A stretch of DNA of 52,401 nucleotides from Archaeoglobus sp. JdFR-37 (GTDB lineage Archaea; Halobacteriota; Archaeoglobi; Archaeoglobales; Archaeoglobaceae): positions 1-52,401 of the forward strand of contig MTMY01000001.1 in the NCBI GenBank assembly GCA_002010215.1, read 5' to 3'. A program made the translations under genes and the position numbers. The notes under the pieces are model-generated. The model searched no databases and was not told where the DNA came from. It saw nothing but the letters and a program-made list of their open reading frames with translations. Position 1 is the stretch's first letter; the number at the start of each line of letters is the position of its first letter. Positions 1-8,186 of this stretch are shown in pieces.

Positions 1-125
1 AGTCTGTAGTGGATGGTGGAGCGGGAGATGTTGGTGAGCCTGGAGATTTCATCTAGATTGTAATTCCCATCTTCCTCGATACATTTGAGTATCTTGAGAT
101 CCTTCTCCTCAAGTTTGAGAGACAT
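1..125 (-). CDS. Lrp-like HTH regulator, N-terminal fragment cut by window edge
   Basis: Reading leftwards, an open frame of about 41 codons runs off the window. It starts at the ATG at 125, preceded by a strong GGAGGTGA ribosome site at 138-131; the in-frame ATG at 131 lies inside that site and is less likely. The visible part has a short charged first helix (EEKDLKILKCI) and then a helix-turn-helix with ISRSTIHYR as recognition helix, which fits Lrp/AsnC and some MarR/ArsR-like proteins. It is divergent from the methyltransferase operon at 345 and is a candidate regulator of it. The effector domain is outside the window, so the family is uncertain. Confidence 0.7.
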   Translation of the reverse strand, partial: MSLKLEEKDLKILKCIEEDGNYNLDEISRLTNISRSTIHYR

Positions 126-177
126 TGACATCACCTCCTATTTTATAAACCTATAAAAGTATTGCGAACATGTATAT

Positions 178-197
178 AAATCAAACTGATTTGATTT
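178..197. promoter_or_regulatory. Perfect inverted repeat in divergent promoter region
   Basis: AAATCAAA-CTGA-TTTGATTT is a perfect palindrome with 8-nt arms and a 4-nt centre. It touches the TATA-like TATATAAA at 173-180 and lies between the Lrp-like regulator (start 125) and the methyl-transfer operon (start 345). Size and symmetry fit a dimeric HTH operator. That the adjacent regulator binds it is inference. Confidence 0.5.
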
Positions 198-303
198 TAA
201 CTCAAGTGAATTTTAATTTACCTAACTTTGCTGCCATCTTTGTCGGATAACATCCTAAAGTTCATCTATCTATTTGGACAATGTTCAGGTTCAGGGAAAA
301 AAA

Positions 304-311
304 TTTAAATA
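304..311 (+). promoter_or_regulatory. TATA box of the methyl-transfer operon
   Basis: TTTAAATA follows an A-rich BRE-like stretch. Transcription would start near 330-335. The upstream in-frame ATG at 324 would then not be on the mRNA, which supports the start at 345 with its AGGGTG ribosome site at 333-338. Confidence 0.55.
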
Positions 312-344
312 GAATAGTTAAACATGATTAATAGGGTGTTAAAA

Positions 345-1367
345 ATGACACCAAAAGAAAGGGTAAATAAAATTTTTTCTGGAGAAAAACCTGACAGAAT
401 TGCCTGTTTTAGTGGAATGGGGAATGTAACAGTTGAGGGATTGAAAAAATACGATTATGCATTCTACGAGATACATCTGGATGCAGAGAAGATGGCCAAT
501 GCCGCATGCACAAGCTACGAGCTTTATGGATTCGAGTGTGCAGTGACCCCCTTTGATCTAGGAATTGAGGCAGAGGTTCTCGGAGCAGAGATGAATTTCT
601 ACACCCACAAAGGTAAGGAAGATATAGTCTATCCAACAGTCAAAAAGAAGGCAATAAATGAACCAGAGGACGTGGACGTTCCTGAAAATATCGAAGAGAA
701 AGGAAGGGTTCCGGTTGTATTAAAGGCTATAGAGATAATGAAGGAGAAGGTTGGAGATGAAGTTCCAGTTGCCACGTATATTCTGGGTCCGTATACCCTT
801 GCTGGTCAGATTATGGATCTGGAGAAGCTCCTGAAGATGTCATTCAAGAAGCCAGACAAGATCGAAGAGTTACTGACCACTCTAGCAGGAATGCTGATAG
901 AGCTGGGGAGGATATATAAGGATGCAGGAGTTGACTACATTACTGTCAGAGAGATGGGAGCGCCAACTGATGTGTTGAGCCCGAGAATGTTCAAAAATCT
1001 TATCCAGCCACCTCTGAAAGATATGTTCTCTGAGCTTCCCAAGCCAACAGTTCTCCACATTTGCGGTGATACCAACCTAATAGTCGACCTCATGTGGGAG
1101 TGCGGTCCTACAGCCATAAGTGTGGAGCAGAAGAACGATGTGGCCAAGACAAGGGAGAAGCTCGGAGAGAATGCTTTGATATTCGGGAACATAGATCCCT
1201 TCGGCACCCTTGTTCAGGGTTCCATAGAGGACATCAGGAGTGCGGTGAAGAAGGCAATTGAAGGTGGTGTCAACAGCGTCTGGCCTGGATGCGATATCTG
1301 GCCAGCAGTTCCTAAAGAGAATATGATTGCCTTTGTTGAGGCTGTTAAGGAGTTTGGTAAGCTTTAA
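345..1367 (+). CDS. mtoB: UroD/MtaA-family cobamide methyltransferase, probable MtoB-type O-demethylase
   Basis: A 340-residue protein of the uroporphyrinogen-decarboxylase-fold methyltransferases (MtaA/MtbA/MtvB/MtoB group), which move methyl groups to or from a corrinoid protein using a zinc site. Candidate Zn ligands are visible as H238 and C240 (LHICGD) and C316 (WPGCD). The start at 345 is chosen from the TATA position and ribosome site; an ATG at 324 is also in frame. It heads a four-gene operon with a corrinoid protein, its reductive activator and an MtrH-like protein. That set matches the methoxydotrophic mto operon described for Archaeoglobus fulgidus and Methermicoccus, so a methoxy-aromatic substrate is likely but inferred. 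A methylcobamide:thiol methyltransferase is the alternative. Confidence 0.7.
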   Translation: MTPKERVNKIFSGEKPDRIACFSGMGNVTVEGLKKYDYAFYEIHLDAEKMANAACTSYELYGFECAVTPFDLGIEAEVLGAEMNFYTHKGKEDIVYPTVKKKAINEPEDVDVPENIEEKGRVPVVLKAIEIMKEKVGDEVPVATYILGPYTLAGQIMDLEKLLKMSFKKPDKIEELLTTLAGMLIELGRIYKDAGVDYITVREMGAPTDVLSPRMFKNLIQPPLKDMFSELPKPTVLHICGDTNLIVDLMWECGPTAISVEQKNDVAKTREKLGENALIFGNIDPFGTLVQGSIEDIRSAVKKAIEGGVNSVWPGCDIWPAVPKENMIAFVEAVKEFGKL

Positions 1368-1391
1368 TAAAATTTTAGGGGGAGGAGACAG

Positions 1392-2063
1392 ATGGTTTCA
1401 GAAGAGAAAAGAAGGGAGATTCTCGAGAAGCTGAAGAATGGAGTTATTGAGTTTGATGAAGACCTCGTCAGAGAAGCTGCGAATGAAGCGCTTGAAGTGG
1501 GAATGGATGCTCTGGATGCAATAATGAATGGTCTCGTTGTAGGGATGGAAAAGGTGGGAGAGCTTTTTGATAAAGGCGAGTACTTCGTTCCAGAGGTTCT
1601 AATGTCTGCTGATGCACTGTATGCGGGACTGGATATACTCAAGCCACATGTGAGGAAGGAAGACATCAAGGTTTCAGGGCAAGTAGTCATTGGAGTAGTT
1701 GAGGGAGATGTGCACGACATCGGGAAGAACTTAGTTAAGATGATGTTCGAAGTGGCGGGCTTTGAAATCATCGACCTTGGCAAAGATGTGCCACTGGAGA
1801 AGTTCGTGGAGGAGTCTCTCAACTCCAATGCCGATATTGTTGCCCTCTCCGCCATGATGACTACAACGATGCTTGGAATTCCCAAGGTTATCGAAATGAT
1901 CAGGGAGAGAAACCCCAAAGCAAAGATACTGATAGGTGGAGCCCCAGTTTCAAAGGATGCTGCTGAAAAGTGGGGTGCTGATGGATGGGCACCTGATGCC
2001 ACTAACGCCGTGAAAGAAGCCATTGAGATGGTTAAGAGCCTGAAGAAAGAAGTTATGGGGTAA
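1392..2063 (+). CDS. mtoC: Corrinoid protein of a methyltransferase system (MtbC/MtoC-like)
   Basis: 223 residues, the normal length for MtaC/MtbC/MtoC methyl-carrier proteins. The N-terminal 90 residues form the helical cap and the rest is a B12-binding Rossmann domain with the signature D106-V-H108-D-I-G111; H108 is the expected lower axial cobalt ligand. Further B12-domain motifs (LSAMM and the glycine-rich ILIGGAP) follow in the usual order. A strong GGGGGAGG ribosome site precedes the ATG, 24 nt after the methyltransferase stop. The protein would carry the methyl group between the UroD-type enzyme and the MtrH-like protein at 4029. Confidence 0.88.
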   Translation: MVSEEKRREILEKLKNGVIEFDEDLVREAANEALEVGMDALDAIMNGLVVGMEKVGELFDKGEYFVPEVLMSADALYAGLDILKPHVRKEDIKVSGQVVIGVVEGDVHDIGKNLVKMMFEVAGFEIIDLGKDVPLEKFVEESLNSNADIVALSAMMTTTMLGIPKVIEMIRERNPKAKILIGGAPVSKDAAEKWGADGWAPDATNAVKEAIEMVKSLKKEVMG

Positions 2064-2120
2064 AGAAGATAGCCGAAATAAAGGAAGGGTAAAACCATCC
2101 AATTTTTTGGAGTGGTCATT

Positions 2121-4013
2121 ATGTCTTCAAAGACTCATAAAATTATTTTTCAACCCGAAGGAAAAAGGGGTGAGTTCCCAGAAGGAACGACAATTTTGGA
2201 TGCCGCCAGAGAAGTAGGGGTGGATATTGAGGCGATTTGTGGCGGTAAGCTCACCTGCGGGAAGTGTCAGGTTATTATCGAGCAGGGAATGGAGAATCTG
2301 TCGCCCATAAAAGAGGATGAGCAGAGGCTGCTGGACAAGAGAAAGGCTGGAAAGAACTACAGGCTTGCTTGTGTAACTAAATTCTACGGAGATGTTGTTG
2401 TTTACGTGCCCGAGGAGAGCAGAGGTGGAGAGCAGATTATTCTAAAGGAAGGTGTTGAGCTTTCCGTAGCAATAAACCCTGCCGTCAAGAAATACTACCT
2501 AGAACTTTCAAAACCTCACCTGAAGGATGATCTTGGAGATCTCGAAAGAATTCTGGCAGCATTGAAGGAAGATTACGGGATAGATAACGTTGAGATAGAC
2601 TACGAAGTTCTGAAGAAGATGCCTGATGTTTTGAGGAGCGCCGACTGGAAGGTCACTGTATCGATATGGAATGATCGAGAAATCATAGATGTGGAGCCAG
2701 GTTACAGAGCGGAGAACGCCTACGGACTGGCTGTGGATATAGGGACGACCACTGTAGTTGGTTATCTAACTGATCTCAGAACTGGAGAGGTGCTGGCTAT
2801 CGATTCAATGATGAACCCCCAAGTGACGTATGGTGAAGATGTTATGTCCAGAATCACCTATGCGATGCAGTATGATGACGGGCTTGAGAAGCTCAGCCAG
2901 AAGATAATAGACGGGCTGAACAAGATTCTGGAAAACGTCTGCAATCAGGCAGGAATATCAACAGAAGAAGTGAGTGAGATGACGGTTGTGGGTAACACAG
3001 GAATGCACCACATCTTCTTGAAAATCAACCCGCAGCATATAGCTATCGCTCCCTATGTTCCAGCTCTCCACCGCTCCCACGATGTGAAGGCAAGAGACCT
3101 CGGGTTGAATATTACAAGGGGCGGTTATGTTCATGTTTTGCCCATTGAGGCAGGATGGGTTGGAGCTGATAACGTTGCAGTTCTCATTGCCACTGAGCCC
3201 TACAAACAAGATGAAATGTGCCTTGTTATAGACATAGGAACCAATGGAGAGATCGTTCTGGGTAATAAGGAAAAGCTGGTTTCATGTTCGGCAGCAGCAG
3301 GCCCGGCTCTGGAAGGAGCCCATATAAAATACGGGATGAGAGCTGCTACTGGCGCTATAGAAAAGATAAGAATCGATCCCGAAACTTTGGAGCCGGAGTA
3401 CAAGACAATTGGTGACGCTCCACCGAGGGGCATATGTGGCTCAGGTATTATAGATGCTGCTGCTGAGCTTTACAGAACGGGAATTGTAAAGAAAAACGGG
3501 AGGTTCAATCTTGACCTCGACACGCCTAGGATTAGGGAAGTTGATGGGACGCCCGAATACGTGATAGCCTGGGCTGATGAAACCTCCATTGGCCATGATA
3601 TAGTGATGACCCAGAAAGATATCAGGGAAATACAGCTTGCTAAAGGTGCAATGTGCGCTGGAGCCCAGATACTCATGAAGGAGCTGAGTGTGGACAGTGT
3701 TGACAGGGTTATCGTTGCAGGAGCCTTTGGCAACTACATAGATAAGATTTCTGCCCTGATAATCGGACTTGTTCCAGACGTTCCCATTGACAGAATAGAG
3801 TCTGTTGGCAACGCAGCAGGAGTTGGTGCAAGAATTGCTCTGATAAGCAGAGAGAAGAGGGAAGAAGCGAATGAAATTGCTAGAAAGGTAGATCACATAA
3901 AACTGGCAGTTCACCCTGACTTCGAGAAGGAGTTCTCAATGGCAATGTACTTCCCGCATATGGACAGGAAGAGATATCCAAGACATGAAGAAGTGTTAAA
4001 GATGAGAAGTTGA
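2121..4013 (+). CDS. mtoD: Reductive activator of corrinoid proteins (RACE family), MtoD-like
   Basis: 630 residues. An N-terminal plant-type [2Fe-2S] ferredoxin domain has the ligand spacing C40-x5-C46-x2-C49-x34-C84, followed by a linker and a C-terminal ASKHA-type ATPase fold (DUF4445; VDIGTTTVVG near 205 and DIGTNGEIVLG near 370). Such proteins reduce inactive Co(II) corrinoid back to Co(I) at the cost of ATP. The N-terminal 2Fe-2S cluster distinguishes it from RamA, which has C-terminal 4Fe-4S clusters. The ATG at 2121 has a TGGAG site eight bases upstream; an in-frame GTG at 2112 overlaps that site. It sits between the corrinoid protein and the MtrH-like gene, as in mto operons. Confidence 0.85.
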   Translation: MSSKTHKIIFQPEGKRGEFPEGTTILDAAREVGVDIEAICGGKLTCGKCQVIIEQGMENLSPIKEDEQRLLDKRKAGKNYRLACVTKFYGDVVVYVPEESRGGEQIILKEGVELSVAINPAVKKYYLELSKPHLKDDLGDLERILAALKEDYGIDNVEIDYEVLKKMPDVLRSADWKVTVSIWNDREIIDVEPGYRAENAYGLAVDIGTTTVVGYLTDLRTGEVLAIDSMMNPQVTYGEDVMSRITYAMQYDDGLEKLSQKIIDGLNKILENVCNQAGISTEEVSEMTVVGNTGMHHIFLKINPQHIAIAPYVPALHRSHDVKARDLGLNITRGGYVHVLPIEAGWVGADNVAVLIATEPYKQDEMCLVIDIGTNGEIVLGNKEKLVSCSAAAGPALEGAHIKYGMRAATGAIEKIRIDPETLEPEYKTIGDAPPRGICGSGIIDAAAELYRTGIVKKNGRFNLDLDTPRIREVDGTPEYVIAWADETSIGHDIVMTQKDIREIQLAKGAMCAGAQILMKELSVDSVDRVIVAGAFGNYIDKISALIIGLVPDVPIDRIESVGNAAGVGARIALISREKREEANEIARKVDHIKLAVHPDFEKEFSMAMYFPHMDRKRYPRHEEVLKMRS

Positions 4014-4028
4014 GAGGTGGTTGATTGC

Positions 4029-4985
4029 ATGTCTAATGGCTTGTTCAGAATTGAAAAACCCCAGAAGGTTGTGGAAATCGGTGGGATAAAGGTTGGTGGG
4101 AGAGGTGAGAATCCGGTAGTTCTGGTAGGAACAATATTCTACACCGGCCATAAAATAGTGGAGAAAAGGAAGGAAGGCAAGTTCAACAGGGAGAAGGCTG
4201 AAAGCCTCATCAACATGCAGGAGACTTTCAGCGATGAGACAGGAATTCCCTCGATGCTCGATGTTGTTGCTCTCTCTGAAGAGGAGTTCAGGAAATACAT
4301 AGATTTCATTTCAGAAGTGACAGATATGCCCTTCATGATCGACGCCTGGAAGATACCCCCAAAGATAGGGGCGGCTAAATACGTTAAGGAGATAGGACTT
4401 GAAGATCGCGTCATATACAACTCCTTATCACCCTGGAGTGAAGACCTTGAGAAGGAAGTTAGCGAACTCAGAAACATCGGATTGAAGCATGGCTTAACAG
4501 TTGCCTACAACATGAGCGATCCGACGGTTGAGGGCAGAATCACGCTGCTCAAGGATTTACTGCTTCCAGCTCTGGAGAAGGCTGGTTTCGAGAACATACT
4601 GATTGACACATCAGTCCTCAACACTCCTGCCATAGCTCTGTCAGTGATGGCATGCAGGAAGATAAAAGAAGAATTCGGACTGCCTGTTGGCTGTGCACCA
4701 TCAAATGGAACCGACATCTGGAAATATCCGAGGGAGCAGTGGGGTAAGACGGGATTTGCAGCGGTTGATAGCGCAGCCCATGCAATAACAGCTTTGATGT
4801 GGAACGACTTCATTCTTTATGGTGCAATCGAGAATGCGAAGTGGGTATTTCCGGCGGTTGCTACTGCAAACTCGATACTTGCAACGTTCATATATGAAGA
4901 GAGTGGTAAGCTGCCAGAGGACGGACATCCTCTCAACAAACTCTTCCCAGAGTTTGTTCAGCAACTGAGGGGCGAGGGTAATTAG
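4029..4985 (+). CDS. mtoA: MtrH-like tetrahydromethanopterin methyltransferase, MtoA-like
   Basis: 318 residues of the MtrH family, a TIM-barrel pterin methyltransferase. Motifs near the N-terminus (PVVLVGTIFYTGHKIVE, then GIPSMLDVV) are typical of MtrH. No other subunit of the membrane Mtr complex is nearby, so this is a free-standing copy acting with the local corrinoid protein, probably passing methyl groups to tetrahydromethanopterin for oxidation by the reverse C1 pathway. The ATG at 4029 is preceded by GAGAGGTGG at the preferred distance; the upstream GTG at 4017 lies inside that site. The gene starts 15 nt after the activator stop. Confidence 0.82.
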   Translation: MSNGLFRIEKPQKVVEIGGIKVGGRGENPVVLVGTIFYTGHKIVEKRKEGKFNREKAESLINMQETFSDETGIPSMLDVVALSEEEFRKYIDFISEVTDMPFMIDAWKIPPKIGAAKYVKEIGLEDRVIYNSLSPWSEDLEKEVSELRNIGLKHGLTVAYNMSDPTVEGRITLLKDLLLPALEKAGFENILIDTSVLNTPAIALSVMACRKIKEEFGLPVGCAPSNGTDIWKYPREQWGKTGFAAVDSAAHAITALMWNDFILYGAIENAKWVFPAVATANSILATFIYEESGKLPEDGHPLNKLFPEFVQQLRGEGN

Positions 4986-5114
4986 AAGGAGAATTAGAGG
5001 GCTAAAGTCTTCGTTAACTGCTAGTCTGAGGACCCGATACAATATATATTTCCCTACAAACCCCCATTTATTTTAAGCCCTGTGAGTCTTACGGGCTTGA
5101 TCCAGGTGATAATT

Positions 5115-6179
5115 ATGTCGAATATGGCAAGAAAGATGGCAAGGAGGTTTTCAATACCGGTAACAAAAGTAGCAATTCCCGTAATAATACCAGTAATACC
5201 GGTAGTTATAACTCTAACACTTCTCCTCTCAGGCTGTACAACCAGTTCCGTAAATGTTGTGAAGCTTTCACCTCCAGACATGCTGGAACAGATAAAGCTC
5301 GGCAAAATTGACGCATTCGTTGCCTGGGAACCTTTTCCCAGCAAAGCCGTGAAAGAGGGCTCCAGAATTTTCATGAAATCCAGTGATATATGGCCCAACC
5401 ACCCTTGTTGTGTTGTTGCCTATAGATCGGGGCAGCTTAACGATGATGTCCTTGAGGCTCTGGTCTGGGCTCATGTAAAGGCCACCAGATTTATCAATGA
5501 TGCGAAAAATAAGGAAAAGATTGTGGATTATGCATCCGACTTCACGGGCCTTGACAGAGAGACTGTAGAGATAGCACTCCAGAATATCAAATATGTGGAA
5601 TATCCCGATGAAAAAGAGTTTCGACACTACTATGAGTTTCTGAAAGAGTCTGGGATTCTCAAGAAATCCGTGACAGATATCGGATATGGAAGCGAAGACG
5701 ACTTCTTCAACGACTTTCTGAGAAAAGATATCTACTCTAAAGTGATTAGAAAGCTCGAAGAAAATCCAGATTATGTGCCTGAGAAAGTAGGATCAATAAG
5801 GTTGGGATTCATAACCGCCGACCTGCATCATCTCGCATTGTACGTGGCAATTAAAGAAGGGTACCTGAATAAGGTCTTTGAGAAGGTTGAAACGAAGCAG
5901 TTCCCCAACGGAGTGGCGATAATGGAAGCTTTCAGGCTTGGAGAGCTTGATGCGGCTTATCTGGGTGGGGCTCCTGCAACCCTGAAGAGAATAAACGATG
6001 ACATAGAAATAAGAATCGTCTCAGGAGTTAACAACGAGGGTTCTGCAATTGTTGTCAGAGGAGATATAAACAGCCCGAAAGATTTAGCTGGAAAGACCGT
6101 CGCAATCCCTGGCTTCGGCACGGTCCAAGACTTCCTGATGAGAAAAGTTCTGAGTGAGGGAGGGCTGAAGGAGAAGTGA
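5115..6179 (+). CDS. Lipoprotein substrate-binding protein (SsuA/TauA/NMT1 type) with permuted lobe order
   Basis: 354 residues. The N-terminus has two Arg/Lys clusters, a long hydrophobic stretch and the lipobox TLLLSGC with C41 as likely lipid site. The two recognisable halves of the family are in swapped order. Residues about 46-175 match the usual C-terminal half (SPPDMLEQIKLGKIDAFV, WEPFPSKAV, DIWPNHPCC, HVKATRFI). Residues about 226-354 match the usual N-terminal half (IRLGFITADLHHLALYVAI, EAFRLGELDAAYLGGAP, NEGSAIVVRG, DLAGKTVAIPG.GT.QDFL). The seam falls just where the next segment would begin, and a linker of about 50 residues joins the halves. The stop overlaps the permease start. 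Ligand unknown; sulfonate, nitrate or aromatic compounds are family options. Confidence 0.82.
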   Translation: MSNMARKMARRFSIPVTKVAIPVIIPVIPVVITLTLLLSGCTTSSVNVVKLSPPDMLEQIKLGKIDAFVAWEPFPSKAVKEGSRIFMKSSDIWPNHPCCVVAYRSGQLNDDVLEALVWAHVKATRFINDAKNKEKIVDYASDFTGLDRETVEIALQNIKYVEYPDEKEFRHYYEFLKESGILKKSVTDIGYGSEDDFFNDFLRKDIYSKVIRKLEENPDYVPEKVGSIRLGFITADLHHLALYVAIKEGYLNKVFEKVETKQFPNGVAIMEAFRLGELDAAYLGGAPATLKRINDDIEIRIVSGVNNEGSAIVVRGDINSPKDLAGKTVAIPGFGTVQDFLMRKVLSEGGLKEK

Positions 6180-6934
6180 ACAAGCTTCCATCCTTCTTTC
6201 TTTTTATTTTAATCTGGTATCTATTCTCCTTTTTCCAGATAATCCCACCACCGCACACCGTCGCCATTACCTTTGCAACCCTATTTATCCACGGAGATCC
6301 TGTTCTGGGCAGAACAATTCTTGAACACTCCATTTCCAGCCTTTTGAGGGTACTGGCAGGAGCAGGCATTGCATTTCTGATTTCCATACCTCTCGGCATA
6401 TCCATGTGGTACCCCAGAGTTTATTCTCTGTTTCATCCCGCTTTGGAAATTCTCCGTCCAATCCCACCTCTGGCATGGATTCCCCTGTCGTACATATTCT
6501 TCGCTTCTTTCCCGAGGCCAACCCTCTTCGCCCAGATATTCATAGTGTTCATAGGCTCCTTTTTCCCAAGCTTTGTTGCAATATCAGACTACGCCAGAAA
6601 TACACCTTACGAATACGTGGAGCTTGCGAAGGTCTTTGGTGCGGATAAAATGAAAATCCTGAGACACATCGTCATTCCTTACTCACTTCCAGGCATAATA
6701 ACCGGGGTGAGAGTGGGGCTTGGCGTGGGATGGATGAGCATAATAGCCGCTGAAATGATTGCCACTTCCGGCTTGGGTCTGGGGTACTTCATAATGGTCA
6801 TGTACGAAGTGGGTGGGAGGGTTCCAGAAATAATTTCAGGGATGGCCATGATTGGATTGATTGGCTATGCAATGAATGCGATTCTGCTAAAGGTTGAGGA
6901 GAGGTTCCCATGGTGCTTACAGTCAGAAATGTAA
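6176..6934 (+). CDS. ABC transporter permease (SsuC/TauC type)
   Basis: 252 residues with about six membrane segments and the BPD-transport cytoplasmic loop near 140-165 (YVELAKVFGADKMKILRHI then P-Y-SLPGI), which docks on the ATPase. The GTG start overlaps the binding-protein stop (GTGA) and the 3' end overlaps the ATPase gene by 25 nt, so the three genes form one translationally coupled importer operon. The length is normal for the family. Confidence 0.88.
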   Translation: MNKLPSFFLFILIWYLFSFFQIIPPPHTVAITFATLFIHGDPVLGRTILEHSISSLLRVLAGAGIAFLISIPLGISMWYPRVYSLFHPALEILRPIPPLAWIPLSYIFFASFPRPTLFAQIFIVFIGSFFPSFVAISDYARNTPYEYVELAKVFGADKMKILRHIVIPYSLPGIITGVRVGLGVGWMSIIAAEMIATSGLGLGYFIMVMYEVGGRVPEIISGMAMIGLIGYAMNAILLKVEERFPWCLQSEM

Positions 6935-7623
6935 GAAAAAGCTACGGGCAGCTTGAAGTTCTTGACAGTATCAGCTTTGAGGTAGAAGAGGGTAACTTTG
7001 CGTGCATAGTGGGTGAATCGGGCTGCGGTAAGACGACGCTGCTTAAAATAATCGCCGGAATCGAAAAGGCAGATGAGGGGGACATCCTCTATAACGGAAA
7101 GCCCATCAGGAATGAGGATATAGGCTATGTTTTTCAGGATGACAGATTGTTACCATGGCGAAACGCAATAGAAAACGTCTCCTTTGCCTTGGAAATGAGG
7201 GGGATAAAAAATAGTGATAAGGCGGAGAGATACCTAGAGCTAGTAGGTCTTAAAGGATTTGAGAGATATTACCCCCACCAACTGAGCGGAGGAATGAGGC
7301 AGAGAGTGGGAATTTGCAGGGCTCTGGCAGTGAATCCTAAGATACTACTGATGGATGAGCCCTTTGCCAGCCTTGACGCCCAGACCCGAAACAGAATGCA
7401 GACGGAGCTGCTGAGGATATGGGATAAGGACAGAAAAACTGTTATTTTCGTAACACACAGCATTGACGAGGCCGTTTTTCTTGCAGATGAGATTGTGGTG
7501 CTATCTAAGAGACCAGCAAAGGTGATAGATGTTGTCAGAATTGACATGGAGCGCCCCAGGGACAGAACGGATGAGAGATTCATAGAGTACAGAAGAAGAG
7601 TTTTGAAGCACCTATCATCTTAA
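6910..7623 (+). CDS. ABC transporter ATPase (SsuB/TauB type)
   Basis: 237 residues with Walker A GESGCGKTT, Q-loop (VFQDD), signature LSGGMRQR, Walker B ILLMDEPFASLD and H-loop VTHSIDEA, all in order. It is the energy subunit for the permease it overlaps. The importer lies 130 nt downstream of the methyl-transfer operon on the same strand; supply of a methylated or methoxylated substrate is possible but not shown by sequence. Confidence 0.9.
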   Translation: MVLTVRNVRKSYGQLEVLDSISFEVEEGNFACIVGESGCGKTTLLKIIAGIEKADEGDILYNGKPIRNEDIGYVFQDDRLLPWRNAIENVSFALEMRGIKNSDKAERYLELVGLKGFERYYPHQLSGGMRQRVGICRALAVNPKILLMDEPFASLDAQTRNRMQTELLRIWDKDRKTVIFVTHSIDEAVFLADEIVVLSKRPAKVIDVVRIDMERPRDRTDERFIEYRRRVLKHLSS

Positions 7624-7670
7624 ATTATATCATACGGAAATATCAAAACAAAAAATTAAATTTAATGCTT

Positions 7671-8051
7671 TCAAACGCTCTCGACAACTTTTCTCAATTT
7701 CTCCTCAACTTCTCCGGCGATATTCCTTATAACTTCACTCTCAGAGAATCCAGCAAGAGCTGTGGGACGAATGGCTGAAACATAAGTCCTCTCGCCATCT
7801 CGGTAGACAACCACGTTGCACGGCAGAAGTAGTCCAAAGTCCTTGCTTTCTTTCAGCACGGAGTGAGCGTACGGGGGATTGCAAGCTCCGAGGATCAAAT
7901 AGTCATCAAAATCAACCCCAATTTTCTCTTTCAGAGTCTCTTTAACGTCTATTTCGCAAAGAATACCAAAGCCCTCCTGCTTAAGAGCTTCTTTTACTCT
8001 CCCAACCACTTCTTCAAAATCTCCGCTTACTTCTTTCGTAATACCCAGCAT
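7671..8051 (-). CDS. DUF302 family protein
   Basis: 126 residues matching the DUF302 pattern: V-V-x-R-V-K-E-A-L in the first helix, EGFGILCEIDV, LGACNPPYAH and LLPCNVVVY. Members are single-domain alpha/beta proteins of unknown function, often linked to redox or metal stress in archaea. The ATG at 8051 is preferred; a GTG at 8060 is in frame with a weak GAGTGA site. It is convergent with the ABC operon and stands alone. Confidence 0.8.
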   Translation of the reverse strand: MLGITKEVSGDFEEVVGRVKEALKQEGFGILCEIDVKETLKEKIGVDFDDYLILGACNPPYAHSVLKESKDFGLLLPCNVVVYRDGERTYVSAIRPTALAGFSESEVIRNIAGEVEEKLRKVVESV

Positions 8052-8186
8052 GTCATTCACTCAGATTTTACAGCAGATATAAGTTCGGGGGATGTGTAAG
8101 GATGTGGAAATACCTCTAATATAAACCTCTGATATCAGTAACATCACAACCCATTAATACTCAGGCAACACAATCAGACTGTTACA

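Noticed and set aside
4139-4477. Long antisense frames opposite the methyl-transfer genes and other long genes
   Set aside because: They mirror strong coding frames with clear families on the other strand and have no ribosome sites; treated as shadows.
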